A DNA stretch of 51,809 bases from the NCBI GenBank assembly GCA_052033505.1, contig JBPOJN010000038.1:1-51809 (forward strand). The letters run 5' to 3'. This stretch comes from JBPOJN01 sp052033505 (GTDB lineage: Bacteria > UBA10199 > JACPAL01 > GCA-016699445). The position numbers and the translations under genes are program-made. Numbering within the stretch: position 1 is the first letter of the stretch; each line of letters begins with the position of its first letter. This document shows positions 1 to 6,746 of the stretch, piece after piece. The notes beneath the pieces were generated by a model. That model ran no database searches, had not been told where the DNA came from, and saw nothing but the letters and a program-made list of their open reading frames with translations.

Positions 1-131
1 GTGATCCCGCCCACCGATGGATACATCTTGCCACGCCCTTCGCGCGTGACTTCGAGTCCGAAGCAAAGCGGCGGACTAGGGGAGCCTTGCAGAGCGAAGG
101 CCACGAGTTGGGAGGCGTTGGTTTTGAGCAT
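1..131 (-). CDS. N-terminal fragment of an unidentified protein, cut by the window edge
   Basis: A leftward reading frame opens with ATG and stays open to the window edge (43 codons). Its third positions are mostly G or C, as in the certain genes of this window, which is the main reason to believe it. The protein begins MLKTNASQLV and later reads GKMYPSVGG. No Shine-Dalgarno sequence is visible, and an in-frame GTG lies 9 nt upstream as an alternative start. I do not recognise the family, and too little is present to infer a function. Confidence 0.4.
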   Translation of the reverse strand, partial: MLKTNASQLVAFALQGSPSPPLCFGLEVTREGRGKMYPSVGGI

Positions 132-292
132 GCGGTTCACTTACGCATTAAATAGGGGAGGTTCAATAATTTTTACCGCGTCCCCAATGTCCCACGTTGA
201 TTCGCTGACGTTCCGGTCTTTAAAAAAAATCGTGAAAGTCGTCTTTGACACATTATAGGAAAAAGGGTTGTGAGTGCGGAGTCTTTACGCCT

Positions 293-1126
293 ATGGACGC
301 AACCGAGCTTAAAAAATTCGTGCAAAAAGGCTTCGACGAGGCTTCCGTCGGCTACGACAAGCCAGCCATGCGCTTTTTTGACAACAGCGCCCGTCATTTG
401 GTGTCTTGTCTGTCCTTCCGGGGCGACGAGCGCGTCTTGGATGTCGCTACGGGAACGGGAAAGATCGCTCTCGAGTTGGCCAGGCGTCTGGATCGAGGAC
501 ACGTGACGGGGGTTGATTTATCCGAAGGCATGCTTCGCCGCGCTCGAGAGAAGGCAGGGGATAATACGCGTACGACGTGGCGATGCCTGGATGTTCTCGA
601 GGCTGATTTTCCAGAGCATTCCTTTGACGGCATGTGTTGCGGATTTGGCGTCTTCTTTTGGCCAGACATGGCGGCAGCTCTTCGTAAATTGTTGGCGTCC
701 GTCAAGCCCGGCGGCTTTTTCGCCATGACCAGCTTCGCGGACGGCTCCTTCATGCCTCAGTCGGATTTGTGCCTAAAAACGTTTCAACGCTACGGCGTCA
801 AACCTCCCGAAACCTACACCTGGCATCGGCTGGATTCGCCCGGCAAACACCGGGACTTGCTCGTAGCCGTCGGGTTGGAGGCTATCGAGTCGCATGTGAA
901 GCCGATGGGTTATTATCTCTCGAGTTCCGAAGATTGGTGGGACTTGGTCACCTACACGGGTTTCCGCAGTCTGCTTACCCAACTGGCGCCGGATCAGGTC
1001 GAACGTTACCGCACGGAACATCTGAAAGAAATCGCGGCCACGGCCGACGATAAGGGCATTTATCTATACGTCGACGTGATCTTCACGCAAGCGCGGGTTC
1101 CTGAACCTCAGCGTGAGACTTCGTAA
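293..1126 (+). CDS. Class I SAM-dependent methyltransferase (UbiE/Methyltransf_25-like)
   Basis: The protein has the Rossmann-like methyltransferase core. Motif I is VLDVATGTGKIALELA, followed by the acidic strand end VTGVDLSEGM that would hold the ribose of S-adenosylmethionine. A motif-IV-like FDGMCCGFGVFF and the post-motif VKPGGFFAMTSF come next. About 277 aa suits a free-standing small-molecule methylase. The ATG at 293 is chosen because GGAG stands 11 nt upstream; the frame continues upstream to a TTG at 245, but that would add a cysteine-rich tail unlike the family. The C-terminal 100 residues probably cap the substrate pocket. The substrate cannot be told, and nothing nearby suggests ubiquinone or menaquinone synthesis. 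Confidence 0.85.
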   Translation: MDATELKKFVQKGFDEASVGYDKPAMRFFDNSARHLVSCLSFRGDERVLDVATGTGKIALELARRLDRGHVTGVDLSEGMLRRAREKAGDNTRTTWRCLDVLEADFPEHSFDGMCCGFGVFFWPDMAAALRKLLASVKPGGFFAMTSFADGSFMPQSDLCLKTFQRYGVKPPETYTWHRLDSPGKHRDLLVAVGLEAIESHVKPMGYYLSSSEDWWDLVTYTGFRSLLTQLAPDQVERYRTEHLKEIAATADDKGIYLYVDVIFTQARVPEPQRETS

Positions 1127-1196
1127 GTTTCGCGATGTCGAGTTTCTGGATTATTTGATGTTTTTTCCGATGCGATCCGCAACGACGGCGCGGACT

Positions 1197-1721
1197 TCAG
1201 GTTTTAGACTTTTTTAATTTTTTAAAACCATACTCTCTGCGGAATTGCTTGAGGATGCGTACCCGTTCCGTGGGTTCTAACAAGCCGGCCAAAGGTGAGA
1301 CCTGCCTCATGTCGCGCGCTGTCATGCCGGGATCAAGAAAATAGAAAATCAATTCCTCGATGGGAAGATTCAACCAATCGCGCCAACGTTTGAAGAGGAG
1401 TTTCGCCTCAGGATGACCTTTGGTCATTTTCTCCAAAGTTCTTTTGGCCCGTTCGATTGAGGCGACGTGATCTTTCCTTAGAATATTTGCGATGGCGCGA
1501 TGGTAGCTCAAGCTCCGGCGATCTTCTCTCGTCAATCGCGGGGCATACGTCACGACCAACTCGAGGCCTAGAGACTCGGCTAATCGCTCCAACGTTGCAA
1601 TCGTTGGCGATTTGGCTCCCGATTCGTATTGGGCAATCGTCGGTTGGGAGGTGCCTGCCAAGTTCGCTAGGCCTTTTTGAGTCACACTGGCTTCGGAGCG
1701 TAACAAGGAAACAGGGTTCAT
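1197..1721 (-). CDS. XRE-family HTH regulator, antitoxin-like
   Basis: The first 60 residues form an XRE helix-turn-helix: LRSEASVTQKGLANLAGTS then QPTIAQYESGAKSPTIATL. The remaining 110 residues include a basic, helical segment (RLTREDRRSLSYHRAIANIL) and a C-terminal part with LDPGMTARDMRQVSPLAGL. In other bacteria similar long XRE proteins accompany AbiEii-type nucleotidyltransferase toxins (family knowledge, from memory), but no such toxin gene is next to this one, so it may be an orphan. The start codon lies 8 nt after a good -10 hexamer and just past a perfect 22-bp palindrome, which argues for leaderless translation and autorepression. Confidence 0.8.
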   Translation of the reverse strand: MNPVSLLRSEASVTQKGLANLAGTSQPTIAQYESGAKSPTIATLERLAESLGLELVVTYAPRLTREDRRSLSYHRAIANILRKDHVASIERAKRTLEKMTKGHPEAKLLFKRWRDWLNLPIEELIFYFLDPGMTARDMRQVSPLAGLLEPTERVRILKQFRREYGFKKLKKSKT

Positions 1722-1729
1722 AGAGCAGG

Positions 1730-1758
1730 AATATATCTGATCAGATATATTATGTCAA
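1730..1758 (-). promoter_or_regulatory. Sigma-70-type promoter with embedded perfect 22-bp palindrome (operator) of the XRE gene
   Basis: Reading leftward, a -35 TTGACA (1758-1753) is followed after 17 nt by a -10 TATATT (1735-1730). The segment 1730-1751 is a perfect palindrome with half-site AATATATCTGA, so it covers the spacer and the -10. Bound protein would block RNA polymerase. The -10 ends 8 nt before the ATG at 1721, placing the transcript start within about 3 nt of the start codon. The XRE protein encoded immediately downstream is the obvious candidate ligand. Confidence 0.8.
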
Positions 1759-1836
1759 TGTGAGCATGGGTTCTATTTTCAAAGACTTTGACGCGTACAC
1801 TTTTGCTGAGCGCCACTTACATTTTGGCAAAATCAT

Positions 1837-2550
1837 TCACTCGCTGCGCATACGTAAATCGACAATTCGCAAAAGATGACTGGCTAGCAAGAGCATCTCA
1901 ATGGCTTCTTCAGGCTTCGTGTTTGCGTGTCTGTGACTCGAGGGATTCTTATATAGGCCTATAGCTCCAGCAAATAAATGGGCTACCGCATCTCTTTCCG
2001 ATGCAGGAATTGTCTGATCAGTAAGTGGGCCATTCGTCTTATGGAAAGCTTTTCGCATAAGATCCGTACCCAAATCTTCAGCCGCGAACTTTCCTGCATT
2101 GCGGACTGATACTTCTACTTCCTTAAATGCCTGAAACACTGCTGTTTCATACTCTCCACGAATAAACGTAGCCCAAGCTTTTGTAGCGAGAGTAGGATGA
2201 AGCAATTTCTTAGGCAAAATATTAGCTTTTTTAAAAGCGTCCAGATCAAGATGGCCTTTAAGTTTCTCTCCGCGTCCCGTGATAAATATCCATGCACCGT
2301 CTTGGCCAGGAGTGGGTGCTAGAAAGCCTTCCCTTTCGAGCCAAACCCAAGCTTCCATTAACGCTCGACCTATCTCTTCCCATTGTTCTCTTGGATACTC
2401 CTGAGCGCACGAAAGTCCAAAATTGTAACGGTTCAAATTATTTTTATCGGGACGAGAGTTTAGATATTCGAGAAGGTACCCTGCTAACTCCTCAGGCTCT
2501 AATGCAAGAAGCATGGCGGGATCGGTCAGAATGTCTTTGATTGAGGGCAT
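1837..2550 (-). CDS. TIGR02391 (Hypoth_Ymh) family protein
   Basis: The 237-aa protein has the family arrangement. An N-terminal helical part begins ALEPEELAGYLLEYLNS, and a winged-helix-like middle contains LEREGFLAPTPGQ. The C-terminal segment, with LFAGAIGLYKNPSSHR and then a helix ending LASHLLRIVD, is the diagnostic part. Members are scattered in accessory and defence-rich regions; their biochemical role is not established. A+T-rich codons are commoner here than in the respiratory genes, which fits acquisition by transfer. It stands alone between the XRE gene and HigBA, all transcribed leftward. No strong ribosome-binding site precedes the ATG. Confidence 0.75.
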   Translation of the reverse strand: MPSIKDILTDPAMLLALEPEELAGYLLEYLNSRPDKNNLNRYNFGLSCAQEYPREQWEEIGRALMEAWVWLEREGFLAPTPGQDGAWIFITGRGEKLKGHLDLDAFKKANILPKKLLHPTLATKAWATFIRGEYETAVFQAFKEVEVSVRNAGKFAAEDLGTDLMRKAFHKTNGPLTDQTIPASERDAVAHLFAGAIGLYKNPSSHRHANTKPEEAIEMLLLASHLLRIVDLRMRSE

Positions 2551-2644
2551 ATCTTGCCTAATCCAATATAGGTATTGGTACAGATAAGTCAGAGAAACAT
2601 TGTTTCAAAGCTTTCATTCGTTGGCTGTAATTCATTTTTTGGAA

Positions 2645-2929
2645 TCAAGCCGCGTCTCTCACCCTGACTTCCGCTTGAAGATGTGCGGCCTCGGCCAGGC
2701 GGAGGACTCGATCGATCGTCACCCTTTGGAGACTCCCGGAAAGTATGCCGGTCACGGCACTCCGGGGGAGTCCGGAGCGTTGAGAGAGTTCCAGATGGGT
2801 GAATTGATGCTTACTGACCGCTTTGAGAATCGCCGTAATCAATTGCGCCTTGATGACCGCTTCCATGCCGCGCGCGGGTGGGATGTTCAGTGTTTTTGAA
2901 AGTACGGCGCTCGATAATTTATGCTTCAC
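2645..2929 (-). CDS. higA: HigA-type XRE antitoxin
   Basis: This 94-aa protein carries one HTH: AVSKHQFTHLELSQRSGLP followed by RSAVTGILSGSLQRVTIDRV, the HTH_37/XRE form seen in HigA antitoxins. It should neutralise the toxin encoded just upstream and repress the pair. Start: GTG at 2929, which lies inside the 3' end of the toxin gene (11-nt overlap). It is preceded by AGGAGGTGATC, a match to the anti-Shine-Dalgarno tail of 16S rRNA much longer than usual. Such a strong site would let the antitoxin be made in excess although it is the second gene. Confidence 0.85.
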   Translation of the reverse strand: MKHKLSSAVLSKTLNIPPARGMEAVIKAQLITAILKAVSKHQFTHLELSQRSGLPRSAVTGILSGSLQRVTIDRVLRLAEAAHLQAEVRVRDAA

Positions 2930-3242
2930 GGATCACCTCCTGTAATCGCTTCTTTGCTATCTGCAGACTCTGCCAAGGAGTCTCCTGCGTTTTCTTCTTG
3001 AACGCATGCAAGACATGAATCCTTCCGGCTCCCGCCAAGTAATAAACAACCCGATAGATTCCGGATCGATCTCGAAACCTCAACTCATGCACGCCACGGC
3101 CGATACTCGGCATCGGCCGTGAAAGCGGCATCGACAAGAGATGGCCTTCTTGAAGACGCGCTAAGGCGTCCGCCAAGTCGGCTCTGATCTCTTCTGGAAA
3201 CTCGGAGAGTTCCTTGCGGCATCGTTCGAGTAAATGAATCAT
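2919..3242 (-). CDS. higB: HigB/RelE-superfamily toxin (Gp49-like)
   Basis: At 107 aa the protein fits the Gp49-like RelE superfamily of ribosome-dependent mRNA interferases. It has the central strand pattern ELRFRDRSGIYRVVYYL, followed by IHVLHAFKKKTQETP, with the basic and aromatic residues typical of the fold (VHELRFRD, YRVVYY, HAFKKK). The toxin gene comes first and the antitoxin second, the usual hig order. TAGGAG lies 5 nt before the ATG. The expected action is cleavage of mRNA in the ribosomal A site when HigA is degraded; this follows from the family, not from the sequence alone. Confidence 0.85.
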   Translation of the reverse strand: MIHLLERCRKELSEFPEEIRADLADALARLQEGHLLSMPLSRPMPSIGRGVHELRFRDRSGIYRVVYYLAGAGRIHVLHAFKKKTQETPWQSLQIAKKRLQEVIREA

Positions 3243-3255
3243 TCATTCTCCTAAT

Positions 3256-3271
3256 GTCTCATATGTAAGAC
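3256..3271. promoter_or_regulatory. Possible operator of the higBA pair
   Basis: An imperfect inverted repeat, GTCTCATATGTAAGAC, is centred on CATATG a few bases upstream of the higB ribosome-binding site. Hig operators are usually short palindromes in this position. The repeat is short and imperfect, so confidence is low. Confidence 0.3.
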
Positions 3272-3476
3272 TTCTCGGTCAAGCTTGCAGCAGCACGGAT
3301 GGGGACTTAAGCAATTGGCACGCCAATGCTTTTCAGCCGTAAAATGAGAAAAGATAGGATGGAAAAAGAGTATGAGGGTTCGAAAGTCGGACGGCAGAAT
3401 CCGATTTTGTATCGTCGATAAAAAATAGACTATTCCTTCGCTTTCATAAGAAAAAATAATAGAAGGCGAAACGCGG

Positions 3477-3749
3477 ATGGCCAAAAAAGATCAAAATTTT
3501 AAGCAGTCCGATAGCGCTATGGTCGCTTATGGCGTTTATGGGGCGGTCGGGTTCCAGCTCGCGGGGGCGGTGATCGGCGGGTTGTTATTGGGGAACTGGC
3601 TCGATCATAAATATGGGACCGAACCTTGGCTCGCTCTCGTGGGGCTCATGATCGGGTGCGTGGGTGGGTTTTATAATCTGATCCGTCTGCTGACCTGGCA
3701 TCAAGACCGCAAAGAGAAGAAAGCAGAGGCGCCCCGTGACGCCGTTTAA
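3477..3749 (+). CDS. AtpZ/AtpI-like F-ATPase accessory membrane protein
   Basis: The 90-aa protein has two predicted membrane helices (around residues 17-38 and 48-70) separated by LGNWLDHKYGTEPWL. This is the pattern of the small AtpZ/AtpI-type proteins encoded ahead of F0 genes, thought to assist c-ring assembly or Mg2+ handling. It heads a rightward cluster; its 3' end overlaps the next gene by 14 nt. The start is preceded by GAAGG at a rather long distance. Assignment rests on topology, length and position. Confidence 0.7.
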   Translation: MAKKDQNFKQSDSAMVAYGVYGAVGFQLAGAVIGGLLLGNWLDHKYGTEPWLALVGLMIGCVGGFYNLIRLLTWHQDRKEKKAEAPRDAV

Positions 3750-4032
3750 CCTCTGGCAGAGCGCTTTGGTGGGCGTAGGGTTCGGGGCGGCGAACCTGTG
3801 GCTGCTGTCCCGCATCGTCGCAGGGCTCACGAACGCCGAGTCCGTGCGGAAGTGGAAAATCGCGGTCTATTTCGTTGTGAAAATGGCCTTGATCTTCCTG
3901 ATAATCGGCTTGCTTCTGAAAAACTCGTATGTTACCCCGCTGCCGTTTTTAGGCGGTTTCACGTTCAGTCTCGTCGCCGGAATTCTGGCGAAAATGTTTT
4001 TAAGGTCGGAGAAAAACCATGTCCCACTTTAG
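3736..4032 (+). CDS. atpI: ATP synthase I-like membrane protein
   Basis: A 98-aa hydrophobic protein with four predicted helices: GVGFGAANLWLLSRIVAGL, a helix from about residue 42, and a C-terminal pair ending in GGFTFSLVAGILAKMFL. Size, topology and position directly before atpB match the ATP_synt_I family, which assists assembly of the F0 rotor. The gene overlaps its neighbours on both sides (14 nt each), which indicates translational coupling in an atpZ-atpI-atpB-atpE operon. Confidence 0.65.
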   Translation: MTPFNLWQSALVGVGFGAANLWLLSRIVAGLTNAESVRKWKIAVYFVVKMALIFLIIGLLLKNSYVTPLPFLGGFTFSLVAGILAKMFLRSEKNHVPL

Positions 4033-4768
4033 CTGGTTCGGTTGGTTAAGCCACGAGAGGATCGATCATCACATGCTGCACGTCTGGCATGCGGGTTTGG
4101 TCGTCCTTTTGATCGTGATCGCGAGCCTACTCGTCGCGCGCAAGCTGCGCCGTACTGAAGAGCGCATGGTGCCGGAAGCGAAGATGACGTTGACGAACCT
4201 TTTCGAGTTCGCGGTCGAAGGTCTTTTGGGTCTGATGGAAGGCATCGTGGGCCCCGACGCTAAGAAGTATTTTCCCCTCATCGGCGCGGTCTTCATCTAT
4301 ATCTTCTTAAGCAACGCCCTGGGACTGATCCCCGGATTCCTGCCGCCGACCGATAACATCAACACCAACGCGGCCGTCGCTCTGACCGTCTTCATCTATT
4401 ATAACGTCATGGGTATCCGTGCCCACGGTATCGTGGGGTACCTGAAGCATTTCATGGGACCCATCCTGTGGTTGGGGCCGCTCGTCGCGGTGATCGAGGT
4501 CATCGGTCACGTCGTACGTCCCGTGTCCCTCTCTTTGCGTCTCTTCGGAAACATCACCGGCGACCACTTGGTCCTCGGGATTTTTTCCGGCCTGACGCCT
4601 TTACTCGTCCCCGTTGTTTTTTTAGCCCTCGGGCTCTTTGTCTCTTTTATTCAGGCGTTCGTCTTCAGCCTGCTCTCCACGATCTATATCGGTCTGGCGA
4701 CGGCGCATGAAGAAGGCCATGATCATGCTCACGAGCAGGGTCACGGTCATACCAACGATCATCACTGA
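4019..4768 (+). CDS. atpB: F-type ATP synthase subunit a
   Basis: This is the stator subunit that forms the two half-channels for ion flow. The essential arginine sits in VSLSLRLFGNITGDHLVLGI (about residues 168-187), and the terminal helix contains SLLSTIYIGLATAHEE. An early HAGLVVLLIVIASLLVARKL helix and FIYIFLSNALGLIPGFLPP also match the family. At 249 aa the length is normal. An oddity is the histidine-rich C-terminal tail of about 20 residues (repeats of GHDH/GHGH type), which may bind metal or simply be a lineage feature. F1 genes are not in the window. Confidence 0.95.
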   Translation: MSHFSWFGWLSHERIDHHMLHVWHAGLVVLLIVIASLLVARKLRRTEERMVPEAKMTLTNLFEFAVEGLLGLMEGIVGPDAKKYFPLIGAVFIYIFLSNALGLIPGFLPPTDNINTNAAVALTVFIYYNVMGIRAHGIVGYLKHFMGPILWLGPLVAVIEVIGHVVRPVSLSLRLFGNITGDHLVLGIFSGLTPLLVPVVFLALGLFVSFIQAFVFSLLSTIYIGLATAHEEGHDHAHEQGHGHTNDHH

Positions 4769-4790
4769 ATAAGGCGATAAATTTCCCGTC

Positions 4791-4805
4791 TCCGCTTTTA
4801 GCGGA
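4791..4805 (+). other. Small hairpin in the atpE leader
   Basis: TCCGC and GCGGA form a perfect 5-bp stem around TTTTA in the 99-nt gap between atpB and atpE. A second potential stem, ACACG with CGTGT, follows near 4817-4832. Such structures can stabilise the abundant atpE message; this is inference. Confidence 0.35.
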
Positions 4806-4867
4806 CCGGATGTCTACACACGCAGGACGTGTACGAGGGACTTCTCAAAGAAAGGAGTAAACATCTT

Positions 4868-5203
4868 ATGAAAAAAATCATTTCATGGATTTCCGCCTTC
4901 GCCTCGATGCTGGTCGTCACGGGCGTTGCTTTTGCGGAAGGTGCCGAAACGGCAGCCGCCGCCTCCGGTGACGGTCATCTGAAGTCGATCTTGGCCATGA
5001 GCGCCGGTCTCGCGATCGCGATCGCCGCTTTCGGCGGTGCGATCAGCCAGAGTAAAGCGGCCGTCGCGGCCCTGGAAGGCATCGCCCGCAACCCGGGCGC
5101 GGCCGGCAAGATCCAGACCCCGATGATCATCGCCTTGGCGCTGATCGAATCCCTAGTCATTTACGCGTTGGTTATCGCGTTCATGCTTCAAGGTAAGATC
5201 TAA
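4868..5203 (+). CDS. atpE: F-type ATP synthase subunit c, with signal-like N-terminus
   Basis: The start is the ATG at 4868 because AAAGGAG lies just upstream. The 111-aa product begins with a signal-peptide-like segment (MKKIISWISAFASMLVVTGV, ending near AFAEG), then has the two hairpin helices of the c-ring. The first contains GGAISQSKAAVAALEG and the loop ARNPGA; the second contains the ion-binding carboxylate in LALIESLVIYALVIAF. A glutamine in helix 1 and ES plus Y in helix 2 match several ligands of Na+-binding rings, but the Thr of that set is Leu here and such residues also occur in H+ rings. The ion therefore cannot be decided from sequence. Confidence 0.95.
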   Translation: MKKIISWISAFASMLVVTGVAFAEGAETAAAASGDGHLKSILAMSAGLAIAIAAFGGAISQSKAAVAALEGIARNPGAAGKIQTPMIIALALIESLVIYALVIAFMLQGKI

Positions 5204-5223
5204 GCACTTCGCGTTTGAAAACG

Positions 5224-5258
5224 AAAAAGCCCTGTACCGTCACGGTGCAGGGCTTTTT
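5224..5258. terminator. Bidirectional rho-independent terminator between atpE and nuoN
   Basis: A 13-bp stem (AAGCCCTGTACCG with CGGTGCAGGGCTT, one G-T pair) closes a 3-nt TCA loop. It is followed by a T-run on the plus strand and preceded by an A-run, so it works for both the rightward atp genes and the leftward nuo operon that ends at 5283. Confidence 0.9.
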
Positions 5259-5282
5259 TTATGTCCGCAGTTTAAGTGAAGT

Positions 5283-6746
5283 TTAGAAAACGATTTCGCG
5301 TACCGACTCGCGGGCCATCAGGAACACGTCCGAAGGCAGGATGCCGAGATAGAGGACCAAGAAGAGCCCGACGAAGATCACGATCAAGAGCGAATACGAA
5401 AGCGGCGGAAGTTTGTAAGAGCGCTCTTCGCGGAAATACATCGCGATGATGGGGCCTAGGTAATAATAGGCCGAGATCACGCTGTTCAAGACGCCCAAGA
5501 TGACGAGGTTAATCAAGCCCGCTTCGACCGCCGCCGAGAAGAGATAGAATTTCCCCATGAATCCGGCCATCGGCGGCATGCCCATTAGAGAGAAGAGGAA
5601 GATGCTCAAAGCCGCCGCGAGGAAAGGGTGTTTTTTCGCGAGCCCGTCGTAGTCCGTGATCTCGTCCGCGTCGTCACCCCGGCGCCCGACCGCGATCACG
5701 ACCGCAAAGGCACCGATCGTCATCAACGAATACACGAAAAGATAGAAAAGCACGGCGCCCAAGGGAGATTCGCCGAGCGTATTGCCTTGAACCGCTGCAG
5801 TGACTCCGACCAACGCATAGCCCGCATGCGCGATGGAGGAATAAGCCAGCATGCGTTTGATATTGCTCTGGCGCAAGGCCACGAGATTGCCCACGGTCAT
5901 CGTGAGCGCGGATAAGGTCCAAAGGATAGGTACCCACGGGATCTGCGGGATGTGGCCCAAGGCTAAAACGATGCGGATCAGCGCCGCGAAGCCCGCGGCC
6001 TTCACGACCGCAGCCATATAGGCCGTGATCGAGGTCGGCGCGCCTTCATACACGTCCGGGGACCAGAGATGGAACGGAACCGCCGCGATCTTGAACCCAA
6101 CCCCGATCAAGAGCAGGGCCACGGAGAAAAACACCAAGGTTTCAGAAGCTGGCGGCAGCGAGATTTGTTTCATGGCTTCAAAGGAAGTCGCGCCCGCGGC
6201 CCCGTACATGAGAGCGATGCCGTAAAGCAGGAACCCCGAAGCGATCGATCCCATGATGAAGTATTTGAGCGAAGCTTCGTAAGACTTTGCGGACCTTTTG
6301 AGTCCCGACAGGATGTAGACCGAGAGCGACATGATCTCCAAGCCTAAGAAAAGCAGTATCAGGTCGGAGGCGTGCACCAAGATCATCGCGCCCGCGGTCG
6401 CGAACAGCATTAGCGCGTAATATTCGCCTTCGTGGATGTTTTCCTGGGCGACGTAGTCTTTCGAAATCACCAAGGTTAAGAGCGTCGCGGCCAAAAAAAT
6501 CAGGTCAAACGTATAGGCCAGACGGTCAAACGTCATCATCGCCATGCCGAGCGACGAGCCGGCGGCCCAGCCTTGCAGCGTGATCGCGAACGCCGCGACG
6601 ACGCCTAAGAGGCTTAAAAACAAAGAAATTCCCTGGGATTTCTTGAGGAATGCCGACAGCAGCACGACCAAAAGTCCCGTGCCCAAGAGAATCAACAACG
6701 GCAGGCTCAAACGCGCCAAGATCAAGTAATTCGCGGCATCCGTCAT
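5283..6746 (-). CDS. nuoN: NADH-quinone oxidoreductase subunit N
   Basis: NuoN is one of the three antiporter-like proton-pumping subunits of respiratory complex I. The 487-aa protein is almost wholly hydrophobic, with about 14 helices. It has the signature GFKIAAVPFHLWSPDVYEGA with the buried lysine, and SSIAHAGYALVGV. The acidic residue of helix 5 is in LFLGLEIMSLSVYILSGLKR. It is the last gene of the leftward nuo operon, overlaps nuoM by 4 nt (ATGA), and ends just before a terminator. Confidence 0.95.
   Translation of the reverse strand: MTDAANYLILARLSLPLLILLGTGLLVVLLSAFLKKSQGISLFLSLLGVVAAFAITLQGWAAGSSLGMAMMTFDRLAYTFDLIFLAATLLTLVISKDYVAQENIHEGEYYALMLFATAGAMILVHASDLILLFLGLEIMSLSVYILSGLKRSAKSYEASLKYFIMGSIASGFLLYGIALMYGAAGATSFEAMKQISLPPASETLVFFSVALLLIGVGFKIAAVPFHLWSPDVYEGAPTSITAYMAAVVKAAGFAALIRIVLALGHIPQIPWVPILWTLSALTMTVGNLVALRQSNIKRMLAYSSIAHAGYALVGVTAAVQGNTLGESPLGAVLFYLFVYSLMTIGAFAVVIAVGRRGDDADEITDYDGLAKKHPFLAAALSIFLFSLMGMPPMAGFMGKFYLFSAAVEAGLINLVILGVLNSVISAYYYLGPIIAMYFREERSYKLPPLSYSLLIVIFVGLFLVLYLGILPSDVFLMARESVREIVF

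Noticed and set aside
3251..3484. 77-codon leftward open frame between higB and the first atp gene
   Set aside because: No ribosome site, no motif, A/T-rich sequence; it looks like promoter DNA rather than a gene.
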